Origin: Dyella psychrodurans
GTDB taxonomy: Bacteria; Pseudomonadota; Gammaproteobacteria; Xanthomonadales; Rhodanobacteraceae
NCBI RefSeq assembly: GCF_003363265.1
Contig: NZ_QRBF01000002.1
Span: 431,741-495,740, forward strand
DNA: 64,000 bases
Direction: 5' to 3'
Part shown: piece after piece, positions 1 through 8,477 of the stretch
Position numbering within the stretch: the first letter of the stretch is position 1
Layout of the letters: every line of letters starts with the position of its first letter
The notes under the pieces: generated by a model
What the model was told of the DNA's origin: nothing
The model's input: the letters and a program-made list of their open reading frames with translations, nothing else
The model's database searches: none
Program-made: the position numbers and the translations under genes

Positions 1-1
1 G

Positions 2-85
2 CCATCGCGACTGAATCGCGATGCGATGCCGTGCGCGGTAATTGAACGCCATGCGCCGCGCAAAGGTTTCTTCCTGAAAGACTGA
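2..85 (+). CDS. C-terminal tail of an unidentified upstream gene (partial)
   Basis: One plus frame is open from the left edge to a TGA at 83-85. It encodes 27 residues ending ERHAPRKGFFLKD, which is basic and looks like a protein C-terminus. A rho-independent terminator follows 46 bases later, the spacing expected after a last gene of an operon. I do not recognise the family from so short a piece. The alternative is that 1-168 is the 3' part of a structured RNA, because a short hairpin (4-22) can also be drawn here. Confidence 0.4.
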   Translation, partial: PSRLNRDAMPCAVIERHAPRKGFFLKD

Positions 86-95
86 TCTCGCTCGT

Positions 96-118
96 GGAGA
101 TCGGTCACCCCGATCTCC
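96..118 (+). other. Hairpin before the terminator
   Basis: A perfect 9-bp inverted repeat, GGAGATCGG (96-104) and CCGATCTCC (110-118), with a 5-base loop. It lies between the putative upstream stop codon and the terminator at 132. It may stabilise the 3' end of the upstream transcript; no function is demonstrated by the sequence. Confidence 0.45.
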
Positions 119-131
119 CGAGGCAGCGCGA

Positions 132-168
132 ACGCCCTCGGGTCGCCACACCCGGGGGCGTTTTGTTT
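132..168 (+). terminator. Rho-independent terminator
   Basis: Stem ACGCCCTCGGGT (132-143) pairs with ACCCGGGGGCGT (150-161) with one wobble, and is followed by TTTGTTTT. It points along the plus strand, so it ends the transcript entering from the left edge. The structured RNA region that follows therefore probably has its own promoter. Confidence 0.75.
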
Positions 169-242
169 TGGGCGTTCGAGAAGGATGCGCATGCATCGAA
201 AAATGTTTTGGAATGCGATTTCCGGAAGTTTTCTTCCGCCCT

Positions 243-319
243 GAAGCATCCGGTCGTGCAAGCGGCCGAGGCATAGGCGCGGCTGCGACAAGCGCATGTG
301 CGCTGCGCCTGGATGCTTC
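243..319 (+). ncRNA. Candidate structured RNA, three-way junction (77 nt)
   Basis: GAAGCATCC (243-251) pairs perfectly with GGATGCTTC (311-319), closing a 77-nt unit. Inside it are two further arms. One is CGGTC/GGCCG (251-255/264-268), sharing one base with the outer stem. The other is AGGCGC/GCGCCT (275-280/305-310) capped by AGCGCA/TGCGCT (291-296/299-304). The outer stem, two internal arms and a tRNA-like overall length recall a reduced cloverleaf, but no anticodon or T arm of tRNA type is evident. No convincing reading frame competes for the segment. It sits in the leader region of the slipin-rtcB unit. Strand and promoter are inferred from the downstream genes. Confidence 0.4.
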
Positions 320-355
320 GGCGCGGGCGGTGCGGGAATCGAATTTCATCACTTT

Positions 356-417
356 AGGCGTTTTCGCCTTAATGCATTGCCGATTTGAAAGTCGGTAATA
401 CGCAGCATTAATCGGCA
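356..417 (+). ncRNA. Structured RNA segment with alternative hairpins
   Basis: AGGCG-TTTT-CGCCT (356-369) is a perfect small hairpin. Next to it, TTAATGC (369-375) pairs with GCATTAA (405-411) and, stacked inside, ATTGCCGA (376-383) pairs with TCGGTAAT (392-399, one wobble), leaving a loop TTTGAAAG. A mutually exclusive 8-bp helix, TGCCGATT (378-385) with AATCGGCA (410-417), is also possible. A D-arm-like hairpin followed by an anticodon-arm-like hairpin with GAA in its loop suggests a strongly degenerate tRNA-like element, but this is speculative. Confidence 0.3.
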
Positions 418-507
418 GGTTTTCAGCGGTTCGGGTTCCAAGGCCCGTCCGGTGCGCGCGGCTGTGCCGCCAGCGTATGCCGAGGCATGTACGAGAGTGT
501 TGCGACT

Positions 508-577
508 GTGACGTTAGCTTAGAGGTCAAGCAGCGGTGTATGCCGTGCACGCCGGTTCGATTCCGGCACGTCAACCA
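508..577 (+). tRNA. tRNA-like element with templated CCA (degenerate anticodon arm)
   Basis: The layout is that of a short tRNA. The acceptor stem 508-514/568-574 has six of seven pairs, followed by TA, a D arm GCTT...AAGC (517-531), a perfect T arm GCCGG-TTCGATT-CCGGC (551-567) and an encoded CCA at 575-577. The anticodon arm is abnormal: only GCGG/CCGT with a six-base loop can be formed, so no normal anticodon is presented. It resembles a tRNA mimic or decaying tRNA rather than a decoding tRNA. It abuts a second tRNA-like element and lies upstream of slipin and rtcB. Confidence 0.5.
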
Positions 578-649
578 CTGGATAGCTCAGTTGGGTAGAG
601 CATCGGACTGTTAATCCGAGTGTCGCGGGTTCGAATCCTGCTCCAAACA
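576..649 (+). tRNA. tRNA-Asn(GUU)-like element with incomplete acceptor stem
   Basis: The D arm GCTC...GAGC (585-601), anticodon arm TCGGA-CTGTTAA-TCCGA (603-619, anticodon GTT at 610-612) and T arm GCGGG-TTCGAAT-CCTGC (625-641) are all complete. The acceptor stem has only four pairs (TGGA 579-582 with TCCA 642-645); the outer three pairs mismatch and there is no templated CCA. The 5' side overlaps the CCA of the preceding element, so the two are direct tandem neighbours. A functional Asn tRNA is unlikely on this acceptor stem. A tRNA mimic, decoy or repair substrate is possible. A hairpin AGGGAA/TTCCCT (649-666) follows at once. Confidence 0.5.
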
Positions 650-1048
650 GGGAATGCGAGTTCCCTCACAACGGAAACACCTCATGCGTTGCCTGGCGCG
701 ATGGCCAGGGAAGGCTTTCAGCCAGACAGCGCAGCGAGTATGGAACCGGATGTTTGCCCCGAATGCGCGCGGGTGATCGTCGAGAGATGTTTATGCGGCG
801 TGCCGTATCGACAGATCGAAGCGACAACCTCCACGCACAAGGCGTGATCGTCCCGCGCCACATTCGTGCAGAGGTGTTTCCACCTTATTCGATGTTGTCG
901 ACGCTCGTTCAATATCGGGCGCGATGGTCCCGCGAGGGAGGCGGCACTGCGCCGTCGATGTGTTGAACAGGTTATCCCGCGGGAACGGTCCATCCGCGCG
1001 AATGGCCAAATCACATGGACCAAGCCAGGAATGAAAAGGAGTATTCCC
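650..1048. other. Leader region of slipin gene, hairpin-rich, no convincing gene
   Basis: Besides the doubtful microprotein, this stretch holds several short inverted repeats: CCTGGC/GCCAGG (692-709), CACGC/GCGTG near 833-847, AGGTG/CACCT near 871-884, TCCCGCGGGA (975-984) and GGTCCAT/ATGGACC (987-993/1015-1021). The last lies just upstream of the slipin ribosome-binding site. I found no clear sigma-70 or sigma-54 promoter. The region could be the long 5' leader of the slipin-rtcB mRNA. Confidence 0.45.
740..847 (+). CDS. Possible 35-aa Cys-rich microprotein
   Basis: This short frame has the pattern CPEC-x7-CLC (residues 6-19), resembling a minimal zinc-ribbon knuckle, and ends with a polar tail. 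There is no good ribosome-binding site before the ATG at 740, and the segment lies inside a region rich in small RNA hairpins. The frame may therefore be chance. It is listed because four cysteines in such a tight pattern in a 35-residue frame next to an RNA-repair operon are notable. Family unknown. Confidence 0.15.
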   Translation: MEPDVCPECARVIVERCLCGVPYRQIEATTSTHKA

Positions 1049-2173
1049 ATGTTCTGGATCAAGCAAATCGTGATCGGCGACGGCGAGCGCGGTTTGCTGT
1101 ATCGCAACCGTCGACTGCAAGCTGTACTGCAAGCGGGCGTGTACCGCTACTTCGATCCGTTCGATCGGACCGCGGTCGTCGTGCACAACGTGGCCCGTCC
1201 GGAATACGCCGGCAATGATGCCGAGGTGCTGATGGGTTCGATGGACGCCAAGTTGGCCGCGCATTTCGTGCTGGCCGACGTCGCTACGGATCAGGTTGGT
1301 CTCGTGTTGAAGAACGGCAAGCTCGAGGACGTGCTGGTGCCGGGTACGCGCAAGCTGTACTGGAAGGATCTGGTACCGGTTGAGGTGCGCCTGGTGTCGA
1401 TGGCCGAAACGTTGGATGTCGATGCCGATGTGCTCGGTCGTCTGCGTCAGCTCGGTGTGCTTGCCAAGGTCGCCGTGACGGTCGACGTGCCGGTCGAGTC
1501 GGCGGGCCTGCTGTTCGTCGATGGCAAGCTGGTGCGTACGCTGAAGCCGGGTGCTTATGCCTTCTGGAATTTCCGGAAGAACGTGGCGGCCGAGGTGATC
1601 GACCAGCGCGTGCAGTCGCTGGAAGTGTCAGGTCAGGAACTGTTGACCCGCGACAAGGTGAGCCTGCGTGTGAACCTTGCGGCGAGTCTGCGCGTGGTCG
1701 ATCCGGTCGCGGCGCGTACGAAGGTTGCCAAGTACGGTGACTATCTGTACCGCGAGTTGCAGTACGGACTGCGCAAGGCGGTATCGGCCAAGACGCTCGA
1801 CGAACTGCTCGGCGACAAGGCCTCGCTGGATGCCGACATCTTCGCGTACGTACACGGGCGCGTCGGTGAGTTGGGCCTGGAAGTGCTCGGCGTGGGTGTC
1901 AAGGACGTCATCCTGCCGGGCGACATGAAGGAGATCCTCAACAGCGTGGTGCAGGCGGAGAAGGCGGCGCAGGCCAACGTCATCCGTCGTCGCGAGGAGG
2001 CGAACGCAACCCGTTCGTTGCTCAACACCGCCAAGCTGATCGAGGAAAGCCCGACGCTGATGCGTTTGAAGGAGCTGGAGGCTCTGGAGAAGGTCACCGA
2101 GAAGATCGACAAGCTGACCGTGTTCGGCGGCCTGGATGGCGTGCTGAACCAGCTGGTGACCCTGAAGCAGTAA
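1049..2173 (+). CDS. Slipin (SPFH/band-7 family) protein of the RtcB locus
   Basis: Encodes 374 residues, started at 1049 because AAAAGGA lies seven bases upstream and MFWIKQ begins the conserved region; an in-frame ATG at 1031 lacks this. The C-terminal half (about 145-310) is an SPFH/band-7 domain of stomatin/slipin type, followed by a charged helical segment (about 298-360) likely to form a coiled coil. The N-terminal part has no membrane anchor. It carries three copies of a repeated unit, G-L-x-x-x-x-x-L-x-x-x-L-x-x-G, at about 15-38, 84-108 and 153-178. SPFH proteins oligomerise into large ring- or cage-like assemblies. The gene is followed by rtcB after 95 bases with strong hairpins and no terminator U-tract, so co-transcription is likely. 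A role in organising or sequestering RNA-repair substrates is inference. Confidence 0.85.
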   Translation: MFWIKQIVIGDGERGLLYRNRRLQAVLQAGVYRYFDPFDRTAVVVHNVARPEYAGNDAEVLMGSMDAKLAAHFVLADVATDQVGLVLKNGKLEDVLVPGTRKLYWKDLVPVEVRLVSMAETLDVDADVLGRLRQLGVLAKVAVTVDVPVESAGLLFVDGKLVRTLKPGAYAFWNFRKNVAAEVIDQRVQSLEVSGQELLTRDKVSLRVNLAASLRVVDPVAARTKVAKYGDYLYRELQYGLRKAVSAKTLDELLGDKASLDADIFAYVHGRVGELGLEVLGVGVKDVILPGDMKEILNSVVQAEKAAQANVIRRREEANATRSLLNTAKLIEESPTLMRLKELEALEKVTEKIDKLTVFGGLDGVLNQLVTLKQ

Positions 2174-2175
2174 AC

Positions 2176-2205
2176 CCGGCGCGACAAAGGGAATTGTCGC
2201 GCCGG
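2176..2205 (+). other. Perfect 12-bp hairpin in slipin-rtcB spacer
   Basis: CCGGCGCGACAA (2176-2187) and TTGTCGCGCCGG (2194-2205) are perfect complements around a six-base loop, starting two bases after the slipin stop codon. No run of T follows (ACTAACAC), so it is not a standard terminator. It is more likely an mRNA-stabilising or processing hairpin that sets the ratio of slipin to RtcB. Confidence 0.6.
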
Positions 2206-2226
2206 ACTAACACATGGAACACAGCA

Positions 2227-2253
2227 ACTCACTCCGCCCTTAGGCGGGTGAGT
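2227..2253 (+). promoter_or_regulatory. Hairpin next to the rtcB ribosome-binding site
   Basis: ACTCACTCCGCC (2227-2238) pairs with GGCGGGTGAGT (2243-2253) with one bulged T and a CTTA loop. The structure ends three bases before the TAGGA sequence that serves the rtcB start at 2269. It can therefore influence translation initiation of the ligase. It resembles neither a terminator nor a known riboswitch. Confidence 0.45.
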
Positions 2254-2268
2254 CTTAGGATGAACGTT

Positions 2269-3486
2269 ATGGAGACTCAATACGAATTACTGCACGCCGA
2301 AGGCAGCGCTACACCCATCAAGGGCTGGGTGCGCGGCGTGCCGCTGGAAGATCAGGCGCATCGTCAGCTGCAGAACATCGCCGCGCTGCCGTTCGTCGGC
2401 CCCTGGGTGGCGGTGATGCCGGATGTGCATCTGGGCAAGGGCGCAACCGTCGGGTCGGTCGTGCCAACTCGCGGAGCGATCATTCCCGCTGCCGTGGGCG
2501 TCGACATCGGCTGCGGCATGGCTGCCGTGCGGACCACGCTGCGCGCGAGCGATCTGCCCGACAACCTTGCGCAACTGCGTTCGAGCATCGAGCGTGGCGT
2601 CCCGGTCGGTAACGGTCGTGGCGGCGATCATCACCGCGTGCCCGACAGCATTGAAACGTGCTTGGTGGAATCGGGGCTGATCGAGCGTCTGGACACGATC
2701 AAGGCGAAGCATCGCAAGATCCGCACGGACAAGATCGACCGTCAGCTCGGTACGCTCGGCGGCGGCAATCACTTCATCGAAATCTGCCTCGACGAGACGG
2801 GTGCCGTGTGGGTGATGCTGCATTCGGGCTCGCGTGGCACCGGCAACCTGATCGGCACGTACTTCATCGAGCGTGCACGTGAAGAGCTGGCGCAGCGTGT
2901 GCTCGGGTTCCATTTGCCGGACAAGGATCTCGCGTTCTTCATGGAAGGCGAGCCGCTGTTCGACGATTACGTGGAGGCCGTGTCGTGGGCACAGGATTAT
3001 GCGCGTCGCAACCGCGAGGCGATGATGGCGCGAGTGCTCAACGAAATGCGTCACCGTCTGCCCAAGTTCCAGTTGGAGAAGATGGCCGTGAACTGCCACC
3101 ACAACTATGTGCAGCGCGAGACGCACGGCGGCGAATCGCTGCTCGTAACCCGTAAGGGCGCGGTCAGCGCACGGGAGGGCGAATTGGGCATCATTCCGGG
3201 CAGCATGGGCACGCGCAGCTACATCGTGCGTGGCAAGGGCAACCCGGAAAGTTTCCACAGCTGCAGTCATGGCGCCGGTCGTGTGATGAGCCGTACCGCC
3301 GCGCGTCAGAACATCACGCTCGCTCAGCACCGCGAAGCGACGAAGCATGTGGAGTGCCGCAAGGACTCCGCGGTGATCGATGAATCGCCGGCGGCCTACA
3401 AGTCGATCGACGCCGTGATGGCGGCGCAGACCGACTTGGTGGAAGTGCTGCACACCCTGCGCCAGGTGCTGTGCGTGAAGGGTTGA
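2269..3486 (+). CDS. rtcB: RNA-splicing/repair ligase RtcB
   Basis: Encodes 405 residues, matching the E. coli-type RtcB length (408). It joins RNA ends bearing 2',3'-cyclic phosphate or 3'-phosphate to 5'-OH using GTP and Mn2+, repairing tRNA or rRNA cut by ribotoxins. Visible motifs are VGVDIGCGM (residues 77-84, metal ligands D79 and C82), GGNHFIE (165-171), LHSGSRG with H185, NCHHNY (275-280) and SCSHGAGR, whose H334 matches the guanylylated histidine. The start at 2269 has TAGGA at 2256-2260 and gives the METQYELL N-terminus expected for the family; an ATG at 2260 is the alternative. It lies downstream of slipin. No rtcA, rtcR or archease gene lies in this window. Confidence 0.97.
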   Translation: METQYELLHAEGSATPIKGWVRGVPLEDQAHRQLQNIAALPFVGPWVAVMPDVHLGKGATVGSVVPTRGAIIPAAVGVDIGCGMAAVRTTLRASDLPDNLAQLRSSIERGVPVGNGRGGDHHRVPDSIETCLVESGLIERLDTIKAKHRKIRTDKIDRQLGTLGGGNHFIEICLDETGAVWVMLHSGSRGTGNLIGTYFIERAREELAQRVLGFHLPDKDLAFFMEGEPLFDDYVEAVSWAQDYARRNREAMMARVLNEMRHRLPKFQLEKMAVNCHHNYVQRETHGGESLLVTRKGAVSAREGELGIIPGSMGTRSYIVRGKGNPESFHSCSHGAGRVMSRTAARQNITLAQHREATKHVECRKDSAVIDESPAAYKSIDAVMAAQTDLVEVLHTLRQVLCVKG

Positions 3487-3499
3487 TGGGCATGCCTGC

Positions 3500-3527
3500 G
3501 CCGCCTCGTCGAGGCGGCGTTTTTTTT
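3500..3527 (+). terminator. Rho-independent terminator after rtcB
   Basis: GCCGCCTC (3500-3507) pairs with GAGGCGGC (3511-3518) and is followed by G and eight T. It closes the slipin-rtcB unit and separates it from queA. Confidence 0.9.
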
Positions 3528-3611
3528 GAGGAAAGGATGGGGGCGCGGGGTTTTCGCGGCTCATCACGCCGGTTTGCGTGATAATGCGCCATTCGATGTC
3601 GATCCCGAGCC

Positions 3612-5907
<2,296 letters not shown>

Positions 5908-5989
5908 CAATCTTGCGAGGAATCGGCTGACCGCAGTGAACTTTTCGGCTTCGTCTTCGGACAAAGCCGGGAGTATTCGGCGAGATTGG

Positions 5990-6028
5990 CCCCTCATCCC
6001 AACCTTCTCCCCAAAGGGGGAGAAGGGG
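5990..6028 (-). repeat. Dispersed palindromic repeat, copy 1b (inverted)
   Basis: CCCCTCATCCC followed by CTTCTCCCC and GGGGAGAAGG, the reverse-oriented partner of copy 1a. The pair flanks about 80 bases and resembles a REP/BIME-type doublet between tgt and yajC. Confidence 0.75.
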
Positions 6029-6156
6029 CAAAAGCAATGACTTCCTCCCAGAGGCAGGGGCGAACGCAAAAAGCCGTACTCATGGCATAATCCAAGGTCT
6101 TTTATTGGGCACGCGGCGAAAATTCCTGCTGCGGCCATAACTTGCGGGACAAACCA

Positions 6157-6489
6157 ATGACTTTTCCGACCACTTTCGTGCTGGCGCAGGCGGCGCCGGG
6201 TGCCGCGGCCAACGGCGGCCTCTCCATGATCATCATGATGATCGTGCTGTTCGGCGTGATGTATTTCATGATGATCCGCCCGCAGATGAAGCGGCAGAAG
6301 GAACACCGGCAGTTGCTGTCGGGTCTGTCCAAGGGCGACGAGGTGGTCACCAATGGCGGCATCGCCGGTCGCGTCGATGACGTGGGCGAGACCTTCATCA
6401 CGGTCGAGATTGCACCGAACGTGAAGATCAAATTGCAGAAGAGTGCGGTCCAGCAGGTGCTGCCGAAAGGCACGCTGAAGTCGTCCTGA
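6157..6489 (+). CDS. yajC: Sec translocon accessory subunit YajC
   Basis: Encodes 110 residues. One membrane span (about 22-42) is followed by the typical RPQMKRQKEHRQLL stretch and a small beta-rich domain with GDEVVTNGGIAGRV. YajC associates with SecDF in the inner membrane. The ATG at 6157 is preferred to an upstream TTG because it gives the usual short N-terminus. secD and secF follow, making the standard yajC-secD-secF cluster. Confidence 0.95.
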   Translation: MTFPTTFVLAQAAPGAAANGGLSMIIMMIVLFGVMYFMMIRPQMKRQKEHRQLLSGLSKGDEVVTNGGIAGRVDDVGETFITVEIAPNVKIKLQKSAVQQVLPKGTLKSS

Positions 6490-6563
6490 CCGTTCCGCCG
6501 CGCGGTACGGTTTCCCTCGATTAATTCACGCTACTCCGCGGCCAGACGCTGCGGTTATTACGG

Positions 6564-8465
6564 ATGCAAGGCATGAGTGATTTTCCACGCTGGAGATACT
6601 ACCTGGTCGCCATAGTGCTGGTGATCGGCACTCTGTATGCGTTGCCCAACCTGTACCTGGCGAAGCCGGCGGTGCAGGTGTCGGCGAGCCACACTGCGCC
6701 GGTCGATCAGGCCTTGCAGCAGAAGATCGCGTCGGCACTCCAGGCCGCCAAGATCCCGTACCAGGAAGAGAGCATCAAGCACGACAAGAGCCGCGGCGAT
6801 TACGTGCTGGTCGGCTTCACCAACGGCGACCAGCAGAAAAGCGCGGCCGATACGCTGAGGCCGCTGCTGGGTGACGATTACACCGTCGCCTACAACCTGC
6901 AGTCGACCGTGCCGACGTGGCTCAGTGCCATCGGCGGCCGCTCCATGCCGCTGGGCCTGGATTTGCAGGGCGGTGTGCGCTTCCTGATGGCGGTCGATCA
7001 GAACGACGTCATTGATAAGCAGGAAACGCGCTACACGCAGGACATCGCCGCGCTGCTGAAAGACAAGAAGATTTCGTTCGTCTCGGTCGCCCGCAATGCG
7101 ACCCGCGGCCAGGGCGTGATCATCGTGCTCAATTCCGCGGCCGATCGTTCGGCTGCCAGCGATGCCATCGCCACCGAGTACACCGATCTGAATGTTACCG
7201 ACGGTACCAACACGGGCGATCGTTACATCCTCAACGCGGTGATCAAGCCGAACAAGCTGCAAGATCTGGCCATCGCTGCGATCAGTCAGAACCTTGCCAC
7301 CTTGAGCAACCGCATCAATGCGCTCGGCGTGTCCGAGCCGGTGATCCAGCGGCAGGGTGAAGATCACATCACCGTCGAGCTTGCCGGCGTGCAGGACCCT
7401 GCCGAAGCGAAGAAAGTGATCGGTGCCACGGCGACGCTGGAATATGTGGCCGGTCTTGGCGACGGCCGCGATCCGGCAGTGCAGGAAGCCGCGAAAACCG
7501 GCAACATCCCGCCTGACGCCCATCTCTATTACGGCACGCGCGGCGAGCCTTACCTGGTCAGCAAGACGCCCATCGCCACCGGCGATGAGCTGGTCGACGC
7601 CGCATCGGGCAACGATCAGCAGACCGGTTCGCCGATGGTCAGCGTGACGCTGAATTCCTCCGGCGCCGCGAAGATGCTCGACTTCACGCGCGACAACGTC
7701 GGCAAGCCGATGGCGGTGGTCTACATCGAGCGCACGACCGACACCAAGATGGTGAACGGCCAGGAAGTGCGCACGCCCAAGACCACGTACACCGTGATCA
7801 ACTACGCCACCATCCAGGGCGTTTTCAGCAACAAATTCCAGACCACCGGCCTTGAGAGTTCGAAGTCGGCTTCCGAGCTGGCGCTGATGCTGAAAGGCGG
7901 TTCGCTGGCGGCCTCGATGGATATCGTGTCCGAAGGCGTGATCGGTCCCAGCCTGGGCCAGGACAACATCGACAAAGGCCTGAAGGCCGTGTTGCTCGGT
8001 CTCGGCCTGGTGCTGGTGGCTGCGGCGATCTACTACAAGCTCTTCGGCCTGGTGGCGGACGTCGCACTGTTCTTCAACCTGGTGATCCTGGTGGCGGTGA
8101 TGTCGATGATCGGCGTGACCCTCACCATGCCGGGCATCGCCGGTATCGTGCTGACGCTGGGCATGGCGATCGACGCCAACGTGCTGATCTGCGAACGCGT
8201 GCGTGAAGAACTGCGCAACGGCTCCACGCCGCTGGCATCGATTCGCGCCGGTTACGAGAAAGCATGGGCGACGATTCTCGACGCCAACGTCACCCACCTT
8301 ATCGCCGCGCTGGCGTTGACCACGATGGGTTCCGGCCCGATCAAGGGCTTCGGCGTCACGCTGCTGATCGGTATCCTGACCTCGATGTTCACCTCGGTCA
8401 CGGTTACGCACGCCATCACCGCGCTGATTCACGGCGGCCGCAAGCTCAAGACGCTGTCGGTGTAA
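6564..8465 (+). CDS. secD: Protein translocase subunit SecD
   Basis: Encodes 633 residues. SecD is an RND-family component that uses the proton gradient to aid late steps of export through SecYEG. One N-terminal span (about 12-30) precedes a large periplasmic domain with PLGLDLQGGVRF (about 128-139). A five-span membrane block follows from about 470, ending with the conserved GMAIDANVLICERVREEL segment. Length is as expected for gammaproteobacterial SecD. secF begins 12 bases downstream. Confidence 0.97.
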   Translation: MQGMSDFPRWRYYLVAIVLVIGTLYALPNLYLAKPAVQVSASHTAPVDQALQQKIASALQAAKIPYQEESIKHDKSRGDYVLVGFTNGDQQKSAADTLRPLLGDDYTVAYNLQSTVPTWLSAIGGRSMPLGLDLQGGVRFLMAVDQNDVIDKQETRYTQDIAALLKDKKISFVSVARNATRGQGVIIVLNSAADRSAASDAIATEYTDLNVTDGTNTGDRYILNAVIKPNKLQDLAIAAISQNLATLSNRINALGVSEPVIQRQGEDHITVELAGVQDPAEAKKVIGATATLEYVAGLGDGRDPAVQEAAKTGNIPPDAHLYYGTRGEPYLVSKTPIATGDELVDAASGNDQQTGSPMVSVTLNSSGAAKMLDFTRDNVGKPMAVVYIERTTDTKMVNGQEVRTPKTTYTVINYATIQGVFSNKFQTTGLESSKSASELALMLKGGSLAASMDIVSEGVIGPSLGQDNIDKGLKAVLLGLGLVLVAAAIYYKLFGLVADVALFFNLVILVAVMSMIGVTLTMPGIAGIVLTLGMAIDANVLICERVREELRNGSTPLASIRAGYEKAWATILDANVTHLIAALALTTMGSGPIKGFGVTLLIGILTSMFTSVTVTHAITALIHGGRKLKTLSV

Positions 8466-8477
8466 TCGGGGGATAAC

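Noticed and set aside
508-649. Two ordinary decoding tRNA genes
   Set aside because: One lacks a normal anticodon arm and the other lacks three acceptor pairs and CCA. They are reported as tRNA-like elements instead.
169-1048. Sigma-54 promoter of the rtcR-controlled type upstream of slipin-rtcB
   Set aside because: I looked for TGGCAC-N5-TTGC on the plus strand and found only poor matches (for example near 269-287); no rtcR gene is in the window.
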